NCBI GenBank assembly: GCA_013824165.1
Contig: PNNH01000122.1
Coordinates: forward strand, 1 to 42,667
DNA length: 42,667 nt
Direction of reading: 5' to 3'
DNA from: Methylibium sp.
GTDB lineage: Bacteria; Pseudomonadota; Gammaproteobacteria; Burkholderiales; Burkholderiaceae_C
Part shown: piece after piece, positions 1-8,655 of the stretch
Layout of the letters: each line of letters begins with the position of its first letter
Position numbering within the stretch: position 1 is the first letter of the stretch
Notes under the pieces: model-generated
What the model saw: only the letters and a program-made list of their open reading frames with translations
Told to the model about the DNA's origin: nothing
Databases searched by the model: none
Program-made: the position numbers and the translations under genes

Positions 1-1
1 G

Positions 2-631
2 GTGGTGCTGGGCGTGGGCGTGGCCGGTCTGCAGGCCATTGCGACGGCCAAGCGCCTTGGCGCGGTGATCGAGGCCAGCGATGTGCGGCCAGCCGTCAAG
101 GAGCAGGTCGAGTCGCTGGGCGCCAAGTTCATCGACGTGCCCTACGAGACGGCCGAGGAGAAGGAAGCCGCTGAAGGTGTGGGCGGCTATGCCAAGCCGA
201 TGCCACCGAGCTGGCTGGAGCGCCAGAAGGTGGAAGTGGCCAAGCGCGTGGCGCAGGCCGATGTGGTGATCACCACCGCGCTGATTCCTGGCCGCGCTGC
301 GCCGACGTTGGTGAGCGAGGAGATGGTCAAGAGCATGAAGCCCGGCTCGGTGATCGTTGACATCGCCGCTGGCAAGGGCCCTGACGGGGTGGGCGGCAAC
401 TGCCCGCTGACCGAAGCCGGCAAGACGGTGCTCAAGCATGGCGTGACCCTGGTCGGCGAGACCAATCTGCCGGCGCTGGTGGCCGCTGACGCCTCAGCCC
501 TGTATGCGCGCAATGTGCTGGATTTTCTGAAGCTGGTCATCACCAAGGAAGGCGCCTTCCAGGTGCCGATGGACGACGACATCGTGGCGGCGGTTCTCGT
601 CAGCCGCGACGGACAGGTCACGAGGAGCTGA
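2..631 (+). CDS. pntAA: NAD(P) transhydrogenase subunit alpha, part 1 (5' truncated)
   Basis: C-terminal 209 residues of the soluble NAD(H)-binding domain (dI) of proton-translocating transhydrogenase, which passes hydride between NADH and NADP+ at the expense of the proton gradient. The fragment opens in the dinucleotide-binding fold (LGVGVAGLQAIATAKRLGA) and continues with the family segments VIEASDVRPAVKEQVESLGA and VIVDIAAGKGPDGVGGNC. The gene starts upstream of the window, so the N-terminal part of the domain is missing only because of the window edge. It is followed after one base by pntAB and then pntB, the split three-gene arrangement (E. coli has pntAA and pntAB fused). Identification is secure; the true start cannot be seen. 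Confidence 0.95.
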   Translation: MVLGVGVAGLQAIATAKRLGAVIEASDVRPAVKEQVESLGAKFIDVPYETAEEKEAAEGVGGYAKPMPPSWLERQKVEVAKRVAQADVVITTALIPGRAAPTLVSEEMVKSMKPGSVIVDIAAGKGPDGVGGNCPLTEAGKTVLKHGVTLVGETNLPALVAADASALYARNVLDFLKLVITKEGAFQVPMDDDIVAAVLVSRDGQVTRS

Positions 632-632
632 G

Positions 633-950
633 ATGGACGCCGTGTCCCCAACAATCATCAATCTGATCATCTTCGTGCTGGCCATCTATGTGGGCTACCA
701 CGTGGTGTGGAACGTCACGCCCGCGCTGCACACGCCGCTGATGGCGGTGACCAATGCGATCTCGGCCATCGTCATCGTCGGCGCCATGCTGGCTGCGGCG
801 CTGACCGAGACGGACCTGGGCAAGTTCATGGGCACGCTGGCGGTGGCGCTGGCGGCGGTCAATGTGTTCGGCGGCTTCCTGGTGACGCGCCGCATGCTTG
901 AGATGTTCCGCAAGAAGGACAAGAAGGCAGCTGTGGAGGTCAAGCAATGA
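633..950 (+). CDS. pntAB: NAD(P) transhydrogenase subunit alpha, part 2 (membrane)
   Basis: Small 105-residue membrane subunit matching the C-terminal membrane part of the fused PntA. It has about three hydrophobic segments (roughly residues 7-25, 38-60 and 66-85) and a lysine-rich tail (FRKKDKKAAVEVKQ). It contributes transmembrane helices to the proton channel domain dII together with PntB. The ATG lies one base after the pntAA stop, and its own stop overlaps the pntB start by four bases (ATGA), so the three genes are almost certainly one translationally coupled operon. The length is normal for this subunit type. Confidence 0.93.
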   Translation: MDAVSPTIINLIIFVLAIYVGYHVVWNVTPALHTPLMAVTNAISAIVIVGAMLAAALTETDLGKFMGTLAVALAAVNVFGGFLVTRRMLEMFRKKDKKAAVEVKQ

Positions 951-2371
951 GCCTCGACGTCGTCACGCTGCTCTACCTGGTCGCCAGCGTCTGCTTCATC
1001 CAGGCGCTCAAGGGCCTGTCGCACCCCACCACCTCGATTCGGGGCAATCTCTTCGGCATGGCCGGCATGGCCATCGCGGTGCTCACCACCGGCGCACTGA
1101 TCTGGAAGCTGGCCCATGGCAACGCCTTCGGCCTCAGCTATGTGCTGGTTGGCCTGGTGATCGGCGGCGGCCTTGGCACCTATATGGCCAACAAGGTCGA
1201 GATGACCAAGATGCCCGAGCTGGTGGCTTTCATGCACAGCATGATCGGCTTGGCCGCGGTGTTCATCGCCATCGCTGCGGTGGCCGAGCCCTATGCCTTC
1301 GGCATCAGCGTCAAGGGCGCGCCGATTCCAGTCGGCAACCGCATCGAACTGTTCCTGGGTGCAGCCATCGGCGCCATCACCTTCAGCGGTTCGGTGATCG
1401 CCTTCGGCAAGCTCAGCGGAAAGTACAAGTTCCGCCTGTTCCAGGGCGCGCCGGTGAGCTTTGCCGGCCAGCACATGCTGAATCTGGTGCTGGGCGTGAC
1501 CACGCTGGGGCTGGGTGCCTACTTCGCTTACAGCGAAAGCTGGGCCGCCTTCATGATCTTGCTGGCGCTGGCCTTTGTGCTGGGCGTGCTGATCATCATC
1601 CCGATCGGCGGCGCCGATATGCCGGTGGTGGTGTCGATGCTGAACAGCTATTCGGGCTGGGCCGCAGCGGGCATCGGCTTCTCGCTGAACAACTCGATGC
1701 TGATCATCGCCGGCTCGCTGGTCGGCAGCTCGGGCGCCATCCTCTCGTACATCATGTGCAAGGCGATGAACCGCTCCTTCTTCAACGTGATCCTGGGCGG
1801 CTTCGGCGGAGAGGCTGCGTCTGCGGCATCCGGCGGCGGCGAGCAGCGTCCGGTCAAGAGCGGCAGTGCCGACGATGCGGCCTTCATCCTCGGCAATGCC
1901 GAGACCGTCATCATCGTGCCGGGCTACGGCCTGGCCGTAGCGCGCGCCCAGCATGCGGTGAAGGAACTGGCCCTCAAGCTCACCGAGAAGGGCATCACGG
2001 TCAAGTACGCCATCCACCCGGTGGCGGGCCGCATGCCGGGCCACATGAACGTGCTGCTGGCCGAGGCCGAGGTGCCTTACGACCAGGTCTTCGAGATGGA
2101 GGACATCAACGCCGAGTTCGGTCAGGCTGATGTGGCCATCATCCTGGGCGCCAACGACGTGGTGAACCCGGCCGCGCACGTGAAGGGCAGCGCGATCTAC
2201 GGCATGCCCATCCTGGAGGCCTACAAGGCCAAGACGGTGATCGTCAACAAGCGCTCGATGGCGTCCGGCTACGCGGGCCTGGACAACGAGCTGTTCTACA
2301 TGGACAAGACCATGATGGTGTTTGGCGACGCCAAGAAGGTGGTCGAGGACATGGTCAAGGCGATCGAGTAG
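947..2371 (+). CDS. pntB: NAD(P) transhydrogenase subunit beta
   Basis: 474-residue beta subunit. The first 270 residues or so form multiple transmembrane helices of the proton-translocating dII domain. After an alanine/glycine/serine-rich linker (about residues 285-305) comes the NADP(H)-binding dIII domain, with the hallmark VIIVPGYGLAVARAQHAVKE, the segment YAIHPVAGRMPGHMNVLLAE, and the C-terminal IVNKRSMASGYAGLDNELF. The complete enzyme is an alpha/beta inner-membrane complex that supplies NADPH. Full length for the family. It is the last gene of the pnt operon and is followed within 20 bases by an intrinsic terminator. Confidence 0.96.
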   Translation: MSLDVVTLLYLVASVCFIQALKGLSHPTTSIRGNLFGMAGMAIAVLTTGALIWKLAHGNAFGLSYVLVGLVIGGGLGTYMANKVEMTKMPELVAFMHSMIGLAAVFIAIAAVAEPYAFGISVKGAPIPVGNRIELFLGAAIGAITFSGSVIAFGKLSGKYKFRLFQGAPVSFAGQHMLNLVLGVTTLGLGAYFAYSESWAAFMILLALAFVLGVLIIIPIGGADMPVVVSMLNSYSGWAAAGIGFSLNNSMLIIAGSLVGSSGAILSYIMCKAMNRSFFNVILGGFGGEAASAASGGGEQRPVKSGSADDAAFILGNAETVIIVPGYGLAVARAQHAVKELALKLTEKGITVKYAIHPVAGRMPGHMNVLLAEAEVPYDQVFEMEDINAEFGQADVAIILGANDVVNPAAHVKGSAIYGMPILEAYKAKTVIVNKRSMASGYAGLDNELFYMDKTMMVFGDAKKVVEDMVKAIE

Positions 2372-2390
2372 CAGCGCCTCCCCAACAGCA

Positions 2391-2419
2391 GGGCACCGCA
2401 TCGGGCGGTGCCCTTTTTT
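2391..2419 (+). terminator. Rho-independent terminator of the pnt operon
   Basis: A perfect 9-bp GC-rich stem (GGGCACCGC at 2391-2399 pairing with GCGGTGCCC at 2405-2413) encloses a 5-nt loop and is followed directly by six T. It sits 19 bases after the pntB stop and separates the pnt operon from fadD. Confidence 0.92.
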
Positions 2420-2522
2420 GTTCGGTTTTCTTGAGGCCAAGCTCTAGAAACCGCTATCGAATCCCCTAGGCCGATCAGTCCCTCGCATCAGGGACAATGC
2501 CCGGCTCAAATCGGAGACAAAG

Positions 2523-4199
2523 ATGGAGAAGACCTGGCTCAAGCATTACCCCGCGGGCGTGCCTGCGGAGATCAACGCCGAGCTTTACCCCTCACTCGTG
2601 GACCTGATGGAGAGTGCCTTCAGGAAGTATCCCGAGCGCGCTGCCTACAAGATGATGGGCTCGAGCATGAGCTTCGGCCAGCTTGATGAAGCCTCGCGCG
2701 CGCTGGCCGCGTACTTCCAGAATCTGGGTCTCGAGAAGGGCGACCGCGTCGCCATCATGATGCCCAACGCGCTGCAGTACCCGATTGCTGTGGCGGCCAT
2801 CCTGCGTGCCGGCATGGTGGTGGTGAACGTCAATCCGCTCTACACGCCGCGCGAGCTGGAGCACCAGCTGAAGGACTCGGGCGCCAAGGCTATCGTGATC
2901 CTGGAGACCAGCGCTGCCACGCTGCAGGCCTGTCTGGCGCATGTGCCGACCAAGCATGTGGTGCTGGCCTCGCTGGGCGAGATGATGGGCTTTCCCAAGG
3001 GGCTGATCGTCAACTACGTGGTGCGCAAGGTGAAGCGCCTGGTGCCGCCCTTCGAGCTGCCGGGCGCCGTCAGCTTCAAGGATGCGCTGGCCAAGGGCCG
3101 CGGCCTGAGCTACACCGCGCCCAAGGTTGGTCCCAACGACATCGCGGTGCTGCAGTACACCGGCGGCACCACCGGCGTGTCCAAGGGTGCCGTGCTCCTG
3201 CATCGCAATCTGGTGGCCAACACACTGCAGGCCGAAGCCTGGTACCAGCCGGCGCTGAAGAAGATCCCGCAGAGCGAGCAGCTGATGAGCGTCTGCGCGC
3301 TGCCGCTGTATCACATCTTCGGCTTCACCACGAACATGATGCTGTCCATGCACCTGGGCGGCTGCAACATCCTGATCACGAATCCGCGCGACCTGCCGAG
3401 CGTGTTCAAGGAGCTGTCCAAGCATCGCTTCCACAGCCTGCCGGCGGTCAACACGCTGTTCCTGGCGATGGCCAACCACCCGCAGTTCAACACGGTGGAC
3501 TGGAGCGGCCTGGTGATCTCGGTCGGCGGCGGCATGGCGGTGCAGCAGGCCACGGCCAAGCTGTGGCTGGAGAAGACCGGCTGCCCGATCGTCGAGGGGT
3601 ACGGCCTTTCGGAAACCTCGCCGGTGGCGAGCTGCAATCCGACCGACAGCACCACCTACAGCGGCACCATCGGCATGCCGATGCCCAGCACCGAGCTGTG
3701 TCTGCTGGATGACGAAGGCCGCGAAGTCACGACCCTGGGCGCCACCGGCGAGATCGCGATCCGCGGCCCGCAGGTGATGGCTGGCTACTGGCAGCGTCCG
3801 GACGAGACCGCCAAGGTGATGACCGCTGACGGCTATTTCCGTACCGGCGACATCGGCATCGTCGACGAGCGCGGCTACTTCAAGATCGTCGACCGCAAGA
3901 AGGACATGATCCTGGTCAGCGGCTTCAACGTCTACCCGAACGAAGTCGAGGATGTGCTGACCCAGATGCCGGACGTGCTGGAATGCGCGGCGGTGGGCGT
4001 TGCCGACGACAAGGCCGGTGAAGCGGTGAAGGTGGTGATCGTCAAGCGCAACCCCGAGCTGACCGAGGCGGCGGTGCGCGCCTATTGCGAAGCCAATCTG
4101 ACCGGCTACAAACGCCCCAAGATCGTCGAGTTCCGGACTGAATTGCCCAAGACCCCCGTCGGCAAGGTGCTGCGGCGTGAACTACGCGACAAGAAGTAA
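2523..4199 (+). CDS. fadD: Long-chain-fatty-acid--CoA ligase
   Basis: 558-residue AMP-forming acyl-CoA synthetase that activates free fatty acids for beta-oxidation or lipid synthesis. The N-terminus (WLKHYP, then SLVDLMESAFRKYPERAA) and the segment VNVNPLYTPRELEHQLKDSG are characteristic of the FadD subfamily. The ATP-binding loop YTGGTTGVSKGA lies at residues 212-223. The adenylation signature YGLSETSP and the C-terminal hinge TGDIG...YFKIVDRKKDMI are intact, and the C-terminal PKTPVGKVLRRELRD contains the catalytic lysine region. Length is close to E. coli FadD (561). The start is an ATG preceded by GGAGA. The gene stands alone between the pnt terminator and a small gene with its own ribosome binding site. 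Confidence 0.94.
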   Translation: MEKTWLKHYPAGVPAEINAELYPSLVDLMESAFRKYPERAAYKMMGSSMSFGQLDEASRALAAYFQNLGLEKGDRVAIMMPNALQYPIAVAAILRAGMVVVNVNPLYTPRELEHQLKDSGAKAIVILETSAATLQACLAHVPTKHVVLASLGEMMGFPKGLIVNYVVRKVKRLVPPFELPGAVSFKDALAKGRGLSYTAPKVGPNDIAVLQYTGGTTGVSKGAVLLHRNLVANTLQAEAWYQPALKKIPQSEQLMSVCALPLYHIFGFTTNMMLSMHLGGCNILITNPRDLPSVFKELSKHRFHSLPAVNTLFLAMANHPQFNTVDWSGLVISVGGGMAVQQATAKLWLEKTGCPIVEGYGLSETSPVASCNPTDSTTYSGTIGMPMPSTELCLLDDEGREVTTLGATGEIAIRGPQVMAGYWQRPDETAKVMTADGYFRTGDIGIVDERGYFKIVDRKKDMILVSGFNVYPNEVEDVLTQMPDVLECAAVGVADDKAGEAVKVVIVKRNPELTEAAVRAYCEANLTGYKRPKIVEFRTELPKTPVGKVLRRELRDKK

Positions 4200-4266
4200 G
4201 TCCGCGTTTTGCCAGCAAGGGGTGAGAGCAGCCTAGAGTCATGCTCCATCCGGAGGGAGACAAGCG

Positions 4267-4782
4267 ATGCTGGACCAGGCGTACCAAAAGACCGATGCCG
4301 GCCGCGCCGAAATCAAGGCGCGCGCCCTGCCGCTGTCGCGCAGCGCGCGCAATCTGCTGTTGGTGATTGACGGCAACAAGCCGGCACGCCAGTGGCTGAG
4401 CCTGGTGCAGGGCGTGGTCGAGGCGGATCTGGCCTATCTGCTTGAGCAGGGGCTGATCGGGGCTGCCGCAGCGGCACCGGCCCGGGTGGCTGCGCCTGCC
4501 GCAGTGCCAGCGTCCCCCGGCGCTGACAAGGCCCAGCGGCGGTTGGCGGCCTTTGGCGAGTCTCCGGCCATGAGCCATGAGCAGCTCTACGCTTATCTGA
4601 ACGCCTCTGGCGGCAAGTACCTGGGCGCGATGAAGCGCTACATGTTCTCGCTGGAGATCGAGCAGTGCCAGAACCTGGCCGACCTGCAGGATCTCGCGCT
4701 CAGCCTGGTCGAGCGCGTGGCGCAGTCCAAAGGTGACGACGCCGCGGACGAGTTTCGCCAGGCTGTCGGCATCCGCCGCTGA
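4267..4782 (+). CDS. Hypothetical protein, winged-helix-like N-terminus
   Basis: 171-residue soluble protein of unknown function. Residues about 20-65 (LPLSRSARNLLLVIDGNKPA followed by a leucine-rich stretch ending LLEQGLI) resemble a small winged-helix-like module that recurs in betaproteobacterial proteins. An Ala/Pro linker (about residues 72-95) follows, then a helical C-terminal part (about residues 100-168) with MKRYMFSLEIEQCQNLADLQ. No catalytic motif, signal peptide or membrane segment is visible. The ATG has a strong GGAGG-type ribosome binding site about 8 bases upstream. It could be monocistronic or co-transcribed with rsmE downstream. The module resemblance is from memory and weak. 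Confidence 0.8.
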   Translation: MLDQAYQKTDAGRAEIKARALPLSRSARNLLLVIDGNKPARQWLSLVQGVVEADLAYLLEQGLIGAAAAAPARVAAPAAVPASPGADKAQRRLAAFGESPAMSHEQLYAYLNASGGKYLGAMKRYMFSLEIEQCQNLADLQDLALSLVERVAQSKGDDAADEFRQAVGIRR

Positions 4783-4860
4783 TTCCAGCCGTGGGCGTTC
4801 GGCCGCGGTGGCAGGCTGGCACACTCCTGTCCCAGAACCATTCCGTTGCAGCCTTTCCTC

Positions 4861-5595
4861 ATGCCCCCGCGTTTCTTTGTCGACCAAGCGCTGGCCCAGC
4901 CCGGCGAGCTCAGCCTGCCGCCTGCGGCGGCGCGCCATGTCCAGGTTCTGCGCCTGCAGCCCGGTAGCGCCATCACCCTGTTCGACGGCCAGGGCGGCGA
5001 GTGGCAGGCCGAAGTGCTGGCGATGGGGCGCAGCGAAGTGCGCGTGCACCTGCAGACGCAGCAGCCGGTTCAGCGCGAGTTGGCGCACGCGGTGACGCTG
5101 GCGCTGGCAATGCCCGCCAATGACCGCATGGATTCGCTGGTCGAGAAGGCCACCGAGCTGGGTGTGCGCGCGATCCAGCCGCTGATGAGCGAGCGCTCGG
5201 TGCTGCGCCTGAACGCCGAACGTGCCGACAAGAAGGTGTCGCACTGGCGCGGGGTGGCGATCGCCGCCTGCGAGCAGAGCGGCCGCACCCAGCTGCCCGA
5301 GATCGCCCCTGTGCAGACGCTGGCGGCCTGGCTGGCTGCCCTGCCGGCGGCCGAGGCCGGGCAGCGCCGCTGGCTGCTGAGCCCGACGGCAGCCCAGCCG
5401 CTGGCGCAGCTGGTCCAGGTGGCGGCGACGCGCACCCTGGTGCTGAGCGGCCCGGAAGGCGGACTCAGTCCGGCTGAGGAGCAGGCGGCACGCGAGCGCG
5501 GCTTCGTGGCCGTTCAGCTGGGTCCGCGCATCCTGCGGGCGGATACCGCACCGCTGGCGGTTCTTGCCTGGCTGGCGCTGCAAAATCCGGCATGA
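4861..5595 (+). CDS. rsmE: 16S rRNA (uracil1498-N3)-methyltransferase
   Basis: 244-residue SPOUT-class methyltransferase of the RsmE family, which methylates N3 of U1498 in 16S rRNA. The N-terminal PUA-like part begins PPRFFVDQALAQPGELSLPP and includes AARHVQVLRLQPG. The SPOUT part contains MDSLVEKATELGVRAIQPLM, the AACEQSGRTQLPEI segment, and the SAM-knot motifs LVLSGPEGGLSPAEE and LGPRILRADTAPLAVLAWLAL. I chose the ATG at 4861 because family members start with the PRFF motif; a TTG five codons upstream is less likely. The stop overlaps the MFS gene start by four bases. Confidence 0.93.
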   Translation: MPPRFFVDQALAQPGELSLPPAAARHVQVLRLQPGSAITLFDGQGGEWQAEVLAMGRSEVRVHLQTQQPVQRELAHAVTLALAMPANDRMDSLVEKATELGVRAIQPLMSERSVLRLNAERADKKVSHWRGVAIAACEQSGRTQLPEIAPVQTLAAWLAALPAAEAGQRRWLLSPTAAQPLAQLVQVAATRTLVLSGPEGGLSPAEEQAARERGFVAVQLGPRILRADTAPLAVLAWLALQNPA

Positions 5596-6761
5596 ACCCA
5601 CAACTGCTGCTGCTGACGCTCTGCCAGGGTCTTTTCCTCACCAACAACGTCACCTTCATCGCCATCAACGGCCTGGTGGGGCTGGCACTGGCACCCCAGG
5701 CCTGGATGGCCACCCTGCCGGTGTGCGGTTATGTGGCCGGCGGGGCTTTGTTTGCGCCGCTGGTGGCGCGCCACCAGCGCGCCTGGGGACGCCGCCGCGC
5801 CTTCCAGTTCGGCCTGCTGGTGGCGATGGCCGCCTGCGCGCTGGCGGCCTGGGCAGTGAGCGAGCGCCAGTTCTGGATGGTCGTGCTGGCCACGCTGCTG
5901 GCGGGTTACTACAACGCCAATGCGGCGCTCTACCGCTTTGCTGCCATCGAGCTGGTGCCGCCCTCGCACAAGGAAAAGGCCATCTCCTGGGTGCTGGCCG
6001 GCGGCATCCTCGGTGCGGTGGCTGGCCCCAACCTGGCCAGCGCCAGCAAGCAGCTGCTGGCGCAGCCCTTTGCGGGCGCCTACCTGGTGCTGATTGGCGT
6101 GGCCCTGATGTCGCTGGCGCTGATCTCCTTCATCCGATTTCCCGCCTTGCCGCAGGCTGGTGACGGCTCGCCGCAAGGTCGCAGCGTGCGCGAGCTGGCG
6201 CGCCAGCCTGCCTTCGTCGTGGCCATCATGGCCGCGGCGCTGGGCTATGGCGTGATGAACCTGCTGATGGCGGCGACACCGATCGCGATGGCGCAGTGCG
6301 CGCATCCTTTCGACAGCGCCGCCCTGGTGCTGGAGTGGCATGTTCTGGGCATGTTCGTGCCCAGCTTCTTCACCGGCAGCCTGATCAAGCGCTTTGGCGC
6401 CCTGCCGGTGATGGGTGTGGGCGTGCTGCTGAACCTGGCCTGCGTGCTGATCGCGCTGTCGGGCGTGGACTTGATGCACTTCATCGCGGCGCTGCTGGTG
6501 CTGGGCGTGGGCTGGAACTTCCTGTTCATCGGCGGCACCACGCTGTTCACCACCACCTACCGCCCCGAGGAGCGTACGACGGCGCAGGCGACCATGGACT
6601 TCTGGATCTACCTGACCATGACGCTGACCTCGTTCAGCTCGGGCGCGCTGGTGACGACGGGCGGCTGGACCTGGATGAATTTGGGCAGCCTGCTGCCGCT
6701 GGCGCTGACCGGCGCTGCCCTGCTGTGGCTGGCCGGCAAGGGCCGCGCCCAGCCGGCCTGA
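5592..6761 (+). CDS. MFS transporter
   Basis: 389-residue integral membrane protein with about 12 hydrophobic helices, consistent with the major facilitator superfamily. The cytoplasmic loop between helices 2 and 3 carries a basic stretch (RHQRAWGRRRAF) in the usual position of the MFS loop signature. A conserved-looking GGTTLFTTTYRPEERTTAQA segment lies in the second half. The substrate cannot be deduced. Its ATG overlaps the rsmE stop (ATGA), so the two are probably co-translated although functionally unrelated. It ends 9 bases from the convergent RlmL-type gene. Confidence 0.85.
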   Translation: MNPQLLLLTLCQGLFLTNNVTFIAINGLVGLALAPQAWMATLPVCGYVAGGALFAPLVARHQRAWGRRRAFQFGLLVAMAACALAAWAVSERQFWMVVLATLLAGYYNANAALYRFAAIELVPPSHKEKAISWVLAGGILGAVAGPNLASASKQLLAQPFAGAYLVLIGVALMSLALISFIRFPALPQAGDGSPQGRSVRELARQPAFVVAIMAAALGYGVMNLLMAATPIAMAQCAHPFDSAALVLEWHVLGMFVPSFFTGSLIKRFGALPVMGVGVLLNLACVLIALSGVDLMHFIAALLVLGVGWNFLFIGGTTLFTTTYRPEERTTAQATMDFWIYLTMTLTSFSSGALVTTGGWTWMNLGSLLPLALTGAALLWLAGKGRAQPA

Positions 6762-6770
6762 TCAGGGCGC

Positions 6771-8015
6771 TCAGATCTTGCGCGCCGAGCCCGCCACCAG
6801 ATCGAAGCGGAACATGCGGCACTCGATCGGGCCGTTCCACATCGGGATGCGGCGCGATTCCTTGAGGCGCATCTTGCTGGGCAGCTTCATGTCCGGGCAC
6901 AGCATCCACGCGGTCCAGCCGGCCGGGTTCTGCGTGTAGGCGCGCTTCCAGTGCGCCGCCAGGCGGGGGAAGAACTCGTCTGTCGTGTCACGTTGTTCCG
7001 AGCCGCTGGACTCGCGCACCGCCGCCGCCTTGCCGCGCACCTCGATGCGCTCGCCGTAGGGTGGGTTCAGCATCAGCGTGCCGGGCATGCCGTCGGGCAG
7101 GCTGGGCGCCGGGCGCTCCAGCGCATCGCCGCCGTTGAACTGGATGTACTGCGCAACACCGGCGCGCTCGGCATTGCGGCGCGCAAAGTCGACCATGCGG
7201 AAGGCCACATCGCTGCAGTAGATCGGAACGGCCGGCGCATGCACGCGCGCCTTGGCGGCGTCCTTGAGCTGCTGCCACTGCGGGCGCAGCGATTGAAAGG
7301 GCAGCAGGCGCTCGAAGGCGAAACGGCGCTGGATGCCGGGCGCGATGCCGCAGGCGATCTGCGCCGCCTCGACCGCGATGGTGCCGGAACCGCAGCAGGG
7401 GTCGTGCAGCGCGCCACCGGCCTCGGGCGTGCCCTTCCAGCCGGCTGCGGCCAGCATCGCGGCGGCCAGGGTTTCCTTCAGCGGGGCGTCGCCCTTGTCT
7501 TCGCGCCAGCCGCGCTTGAACAGCGGTTCACCCGAGCTGTCCACATACAGCGTCGCGTGCTCTGCGCCCAGGTGCAGCACCACCGGCAGATCGGGGTGGC
7601 GGGTGTCGACGCTCGGGCGTTCGCCGCTGGCCTCGCGCAGCGCGTCGCAGATCGCATCCTTGACGCGCAGCGTGGCGAAGTTGATCGAGCGCAGCGGCGA
7701 GCGCTGCGCGGAGGTGTCCACCCGTATCGTGTTGGCGGCGCTGATCCACTGCGTCCAGTCGACACGGCGTGCCAGCGAGTAGATGTGGTCCTCGTTGCCA
7801 TAGGGGCCGTTGACCAGCTCGATCAGCACACGCTGTGCCAGCCGGCTCTCCAGATTGAGGCGCATCACGCCGATGGCATCGCTCTTCACCGCGACGCCGC
7901 CGCGCAAGACTTCGACGCGAGCGCCCGGCAGGATGGCGCGCACCTCCTCGTCCAGCCAAGGTTCGACGCCGGCGGGGCAGGAGAGAAAAAGGTCGAGAAG
8001 ATCGGTGCGGGACAT
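6771..8015 (-). CDS. THUMP-domain class I SAM-dependent RNA methyltransferase (RlmL-type)
   Basis: 414-residue protein matching the N-terminal half of E. coli RlmL (YcbY), which makes m2G2445 in 23S rRNA; the C-terminal RlmK half is absent, as in many bacteria. The THUMP region spans about residues 40-150. The Rossmann methyltransferase part has LHDPCCGSGTIAVEAAQIA (SAM motif I) and LMLNPPYGERIEV (the NPPY motif of base N-methyltransferases). I chose the ATG at 8015 (MSRTDLLDLFLSCPAGVEPW); an in-frame TTG at 8036 adds seven residues and is less likely. The exact rRNA target is inferred from family only. It lies downstream of a small exported-protein gene on the same strand. Confidence 0.88.
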   Translation of the reverse strand: MSRTDLLDLFLSCPAGVEPWLDEEVRAILPGARVEVLRGGVAVKSDAIGVMRLNLESRLAQRVLIELVNGPYGNEDHIYSLARRVDWTQWISAANTIRVDTSAQRSPLRSINFATLRVKDAICDALREASGERPSVDTRHPDLPVVLHLGAEHATLYVDSSGEPLFKRGWREDKGDAPLKETLAAAMLAAAGWKGTPEAGGALHDPCCGSGTIAVEAAQIACGIAPGIQRRFAFERLLPFQSLRPQWQQLKDAAKARVHAPAVPIYCSDVAFRMVDFARRNAERAGVAQYIQFNGGDALERPAPSLPDGMPGTLMLNPPYGERIEVRGKAAAVRESSGSEQRDTTDEFFPRLAAHWKRAYTQNPAGWTAWMLCPDMKLPSKMRLKESRRIPMWNGPIECRMFRFDLVAGSARKI

Positions 8016-8087
8016 GGCGGGCGGGTCGGTCAACAAGGGTCTATTGTCCCTCGTCGCGCCGCTGGGCGCGTCGGGCGCCCGCCGGCC

Positions 8088-8579
8088 TCACCGTTCGCGC
8101 CGCACGCGGGGCGACTGGTTGACGCCTTCGATCTCCAGATAGAAGGCGCCCAGCATGCCACGGCGCACCGTGACGCGCGGGTTCTGCAGGTTGTAGACAG
8201 CGCTGCTGTCGTCGCTGATGCGCCAGACCTGGCCATTGGCCAGCGTGATCATCTGCTTGGGCCGCCAGCCCTCGAAGCGGCCCATGATCTCGGTTTCCAG
8301 CGTGTCGGCCTGCCGCAGCTGCGCGTTGCTGAGTCCGAACTGCTCGGCCGGCGTGGAGGCCGGAGCCGCCGGCATGGCCGCGCGTGCGGTCTGTGGTGCA
8401 GGCATGGCTTTCGCGGCCGGGGTCGCTGCCGTTGCCGCCGCCGCCAGCGGCAGGGCGTCGTAGCAAGCCAGCCGCGCCGTCTTGTCGGCGATGGCCCGGC
8501 AGGCCCGCAGCTCCGTGTCGGCGACACAGCTCTGGTGCGCTGCCAGTGCGAGCATCAACGCGAGGCATTCATTCTTCAT
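8088..8579 (-). CDS. Small exported hypothetical protein
   Basis: 163-residue protein with a Sec-type signal peptide (MKNECLALMLALAAHQSCVA, cleaved around residue 20). A short Cys-containing segment follows (LRACRAIADKTARLACYDAL, residues about 24-43), a pattern common at the N-terminus of small proteobacterial periplasmic proteins. Then come an Ala/Pro linker (about 45-85) and a C-terminal beta-rich segment with QMITLANGQVWRISDD and MLGAFYLEIEG. It has no enzyme motif. The ATG at 8579 was chosen because GGAG lies 9 bases upstream; a much longer upstream ORF in this frame overlaps the EAL gene and is not credible. Function unknown. Confidence 0.8.
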   Translation of the reverse strand: MKNECLALMLALAAHQSCVADTELRACRAIADKTARLACYDALPLAAAATAATPAAKAMPAPQTARAAMPAAPASTPAEQFGLSNAQLRQADTLETEIMGRFEGWRPKQMITLANGQVWRISDDSSAVYNLQNPRVTVRRGMLGAFYLEIEGVNQSPRVRRER

Positions 8580-8655
8580 CCGAGGCTCCACAAACAAATT
8601 CGCTGTCGCTTGACCACTCGGGGTCGCTGCGTTGCAGTATCGCGCAGTCGCAGGC

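Noticed and set aside
695-2440. 581-codon open frame antisense to pntAB and pntB
   Set aside because: Low-complexity His/Arg/Ala/Gly-rich shadow of the real pnt genes; it also runs through the pnt terminator.
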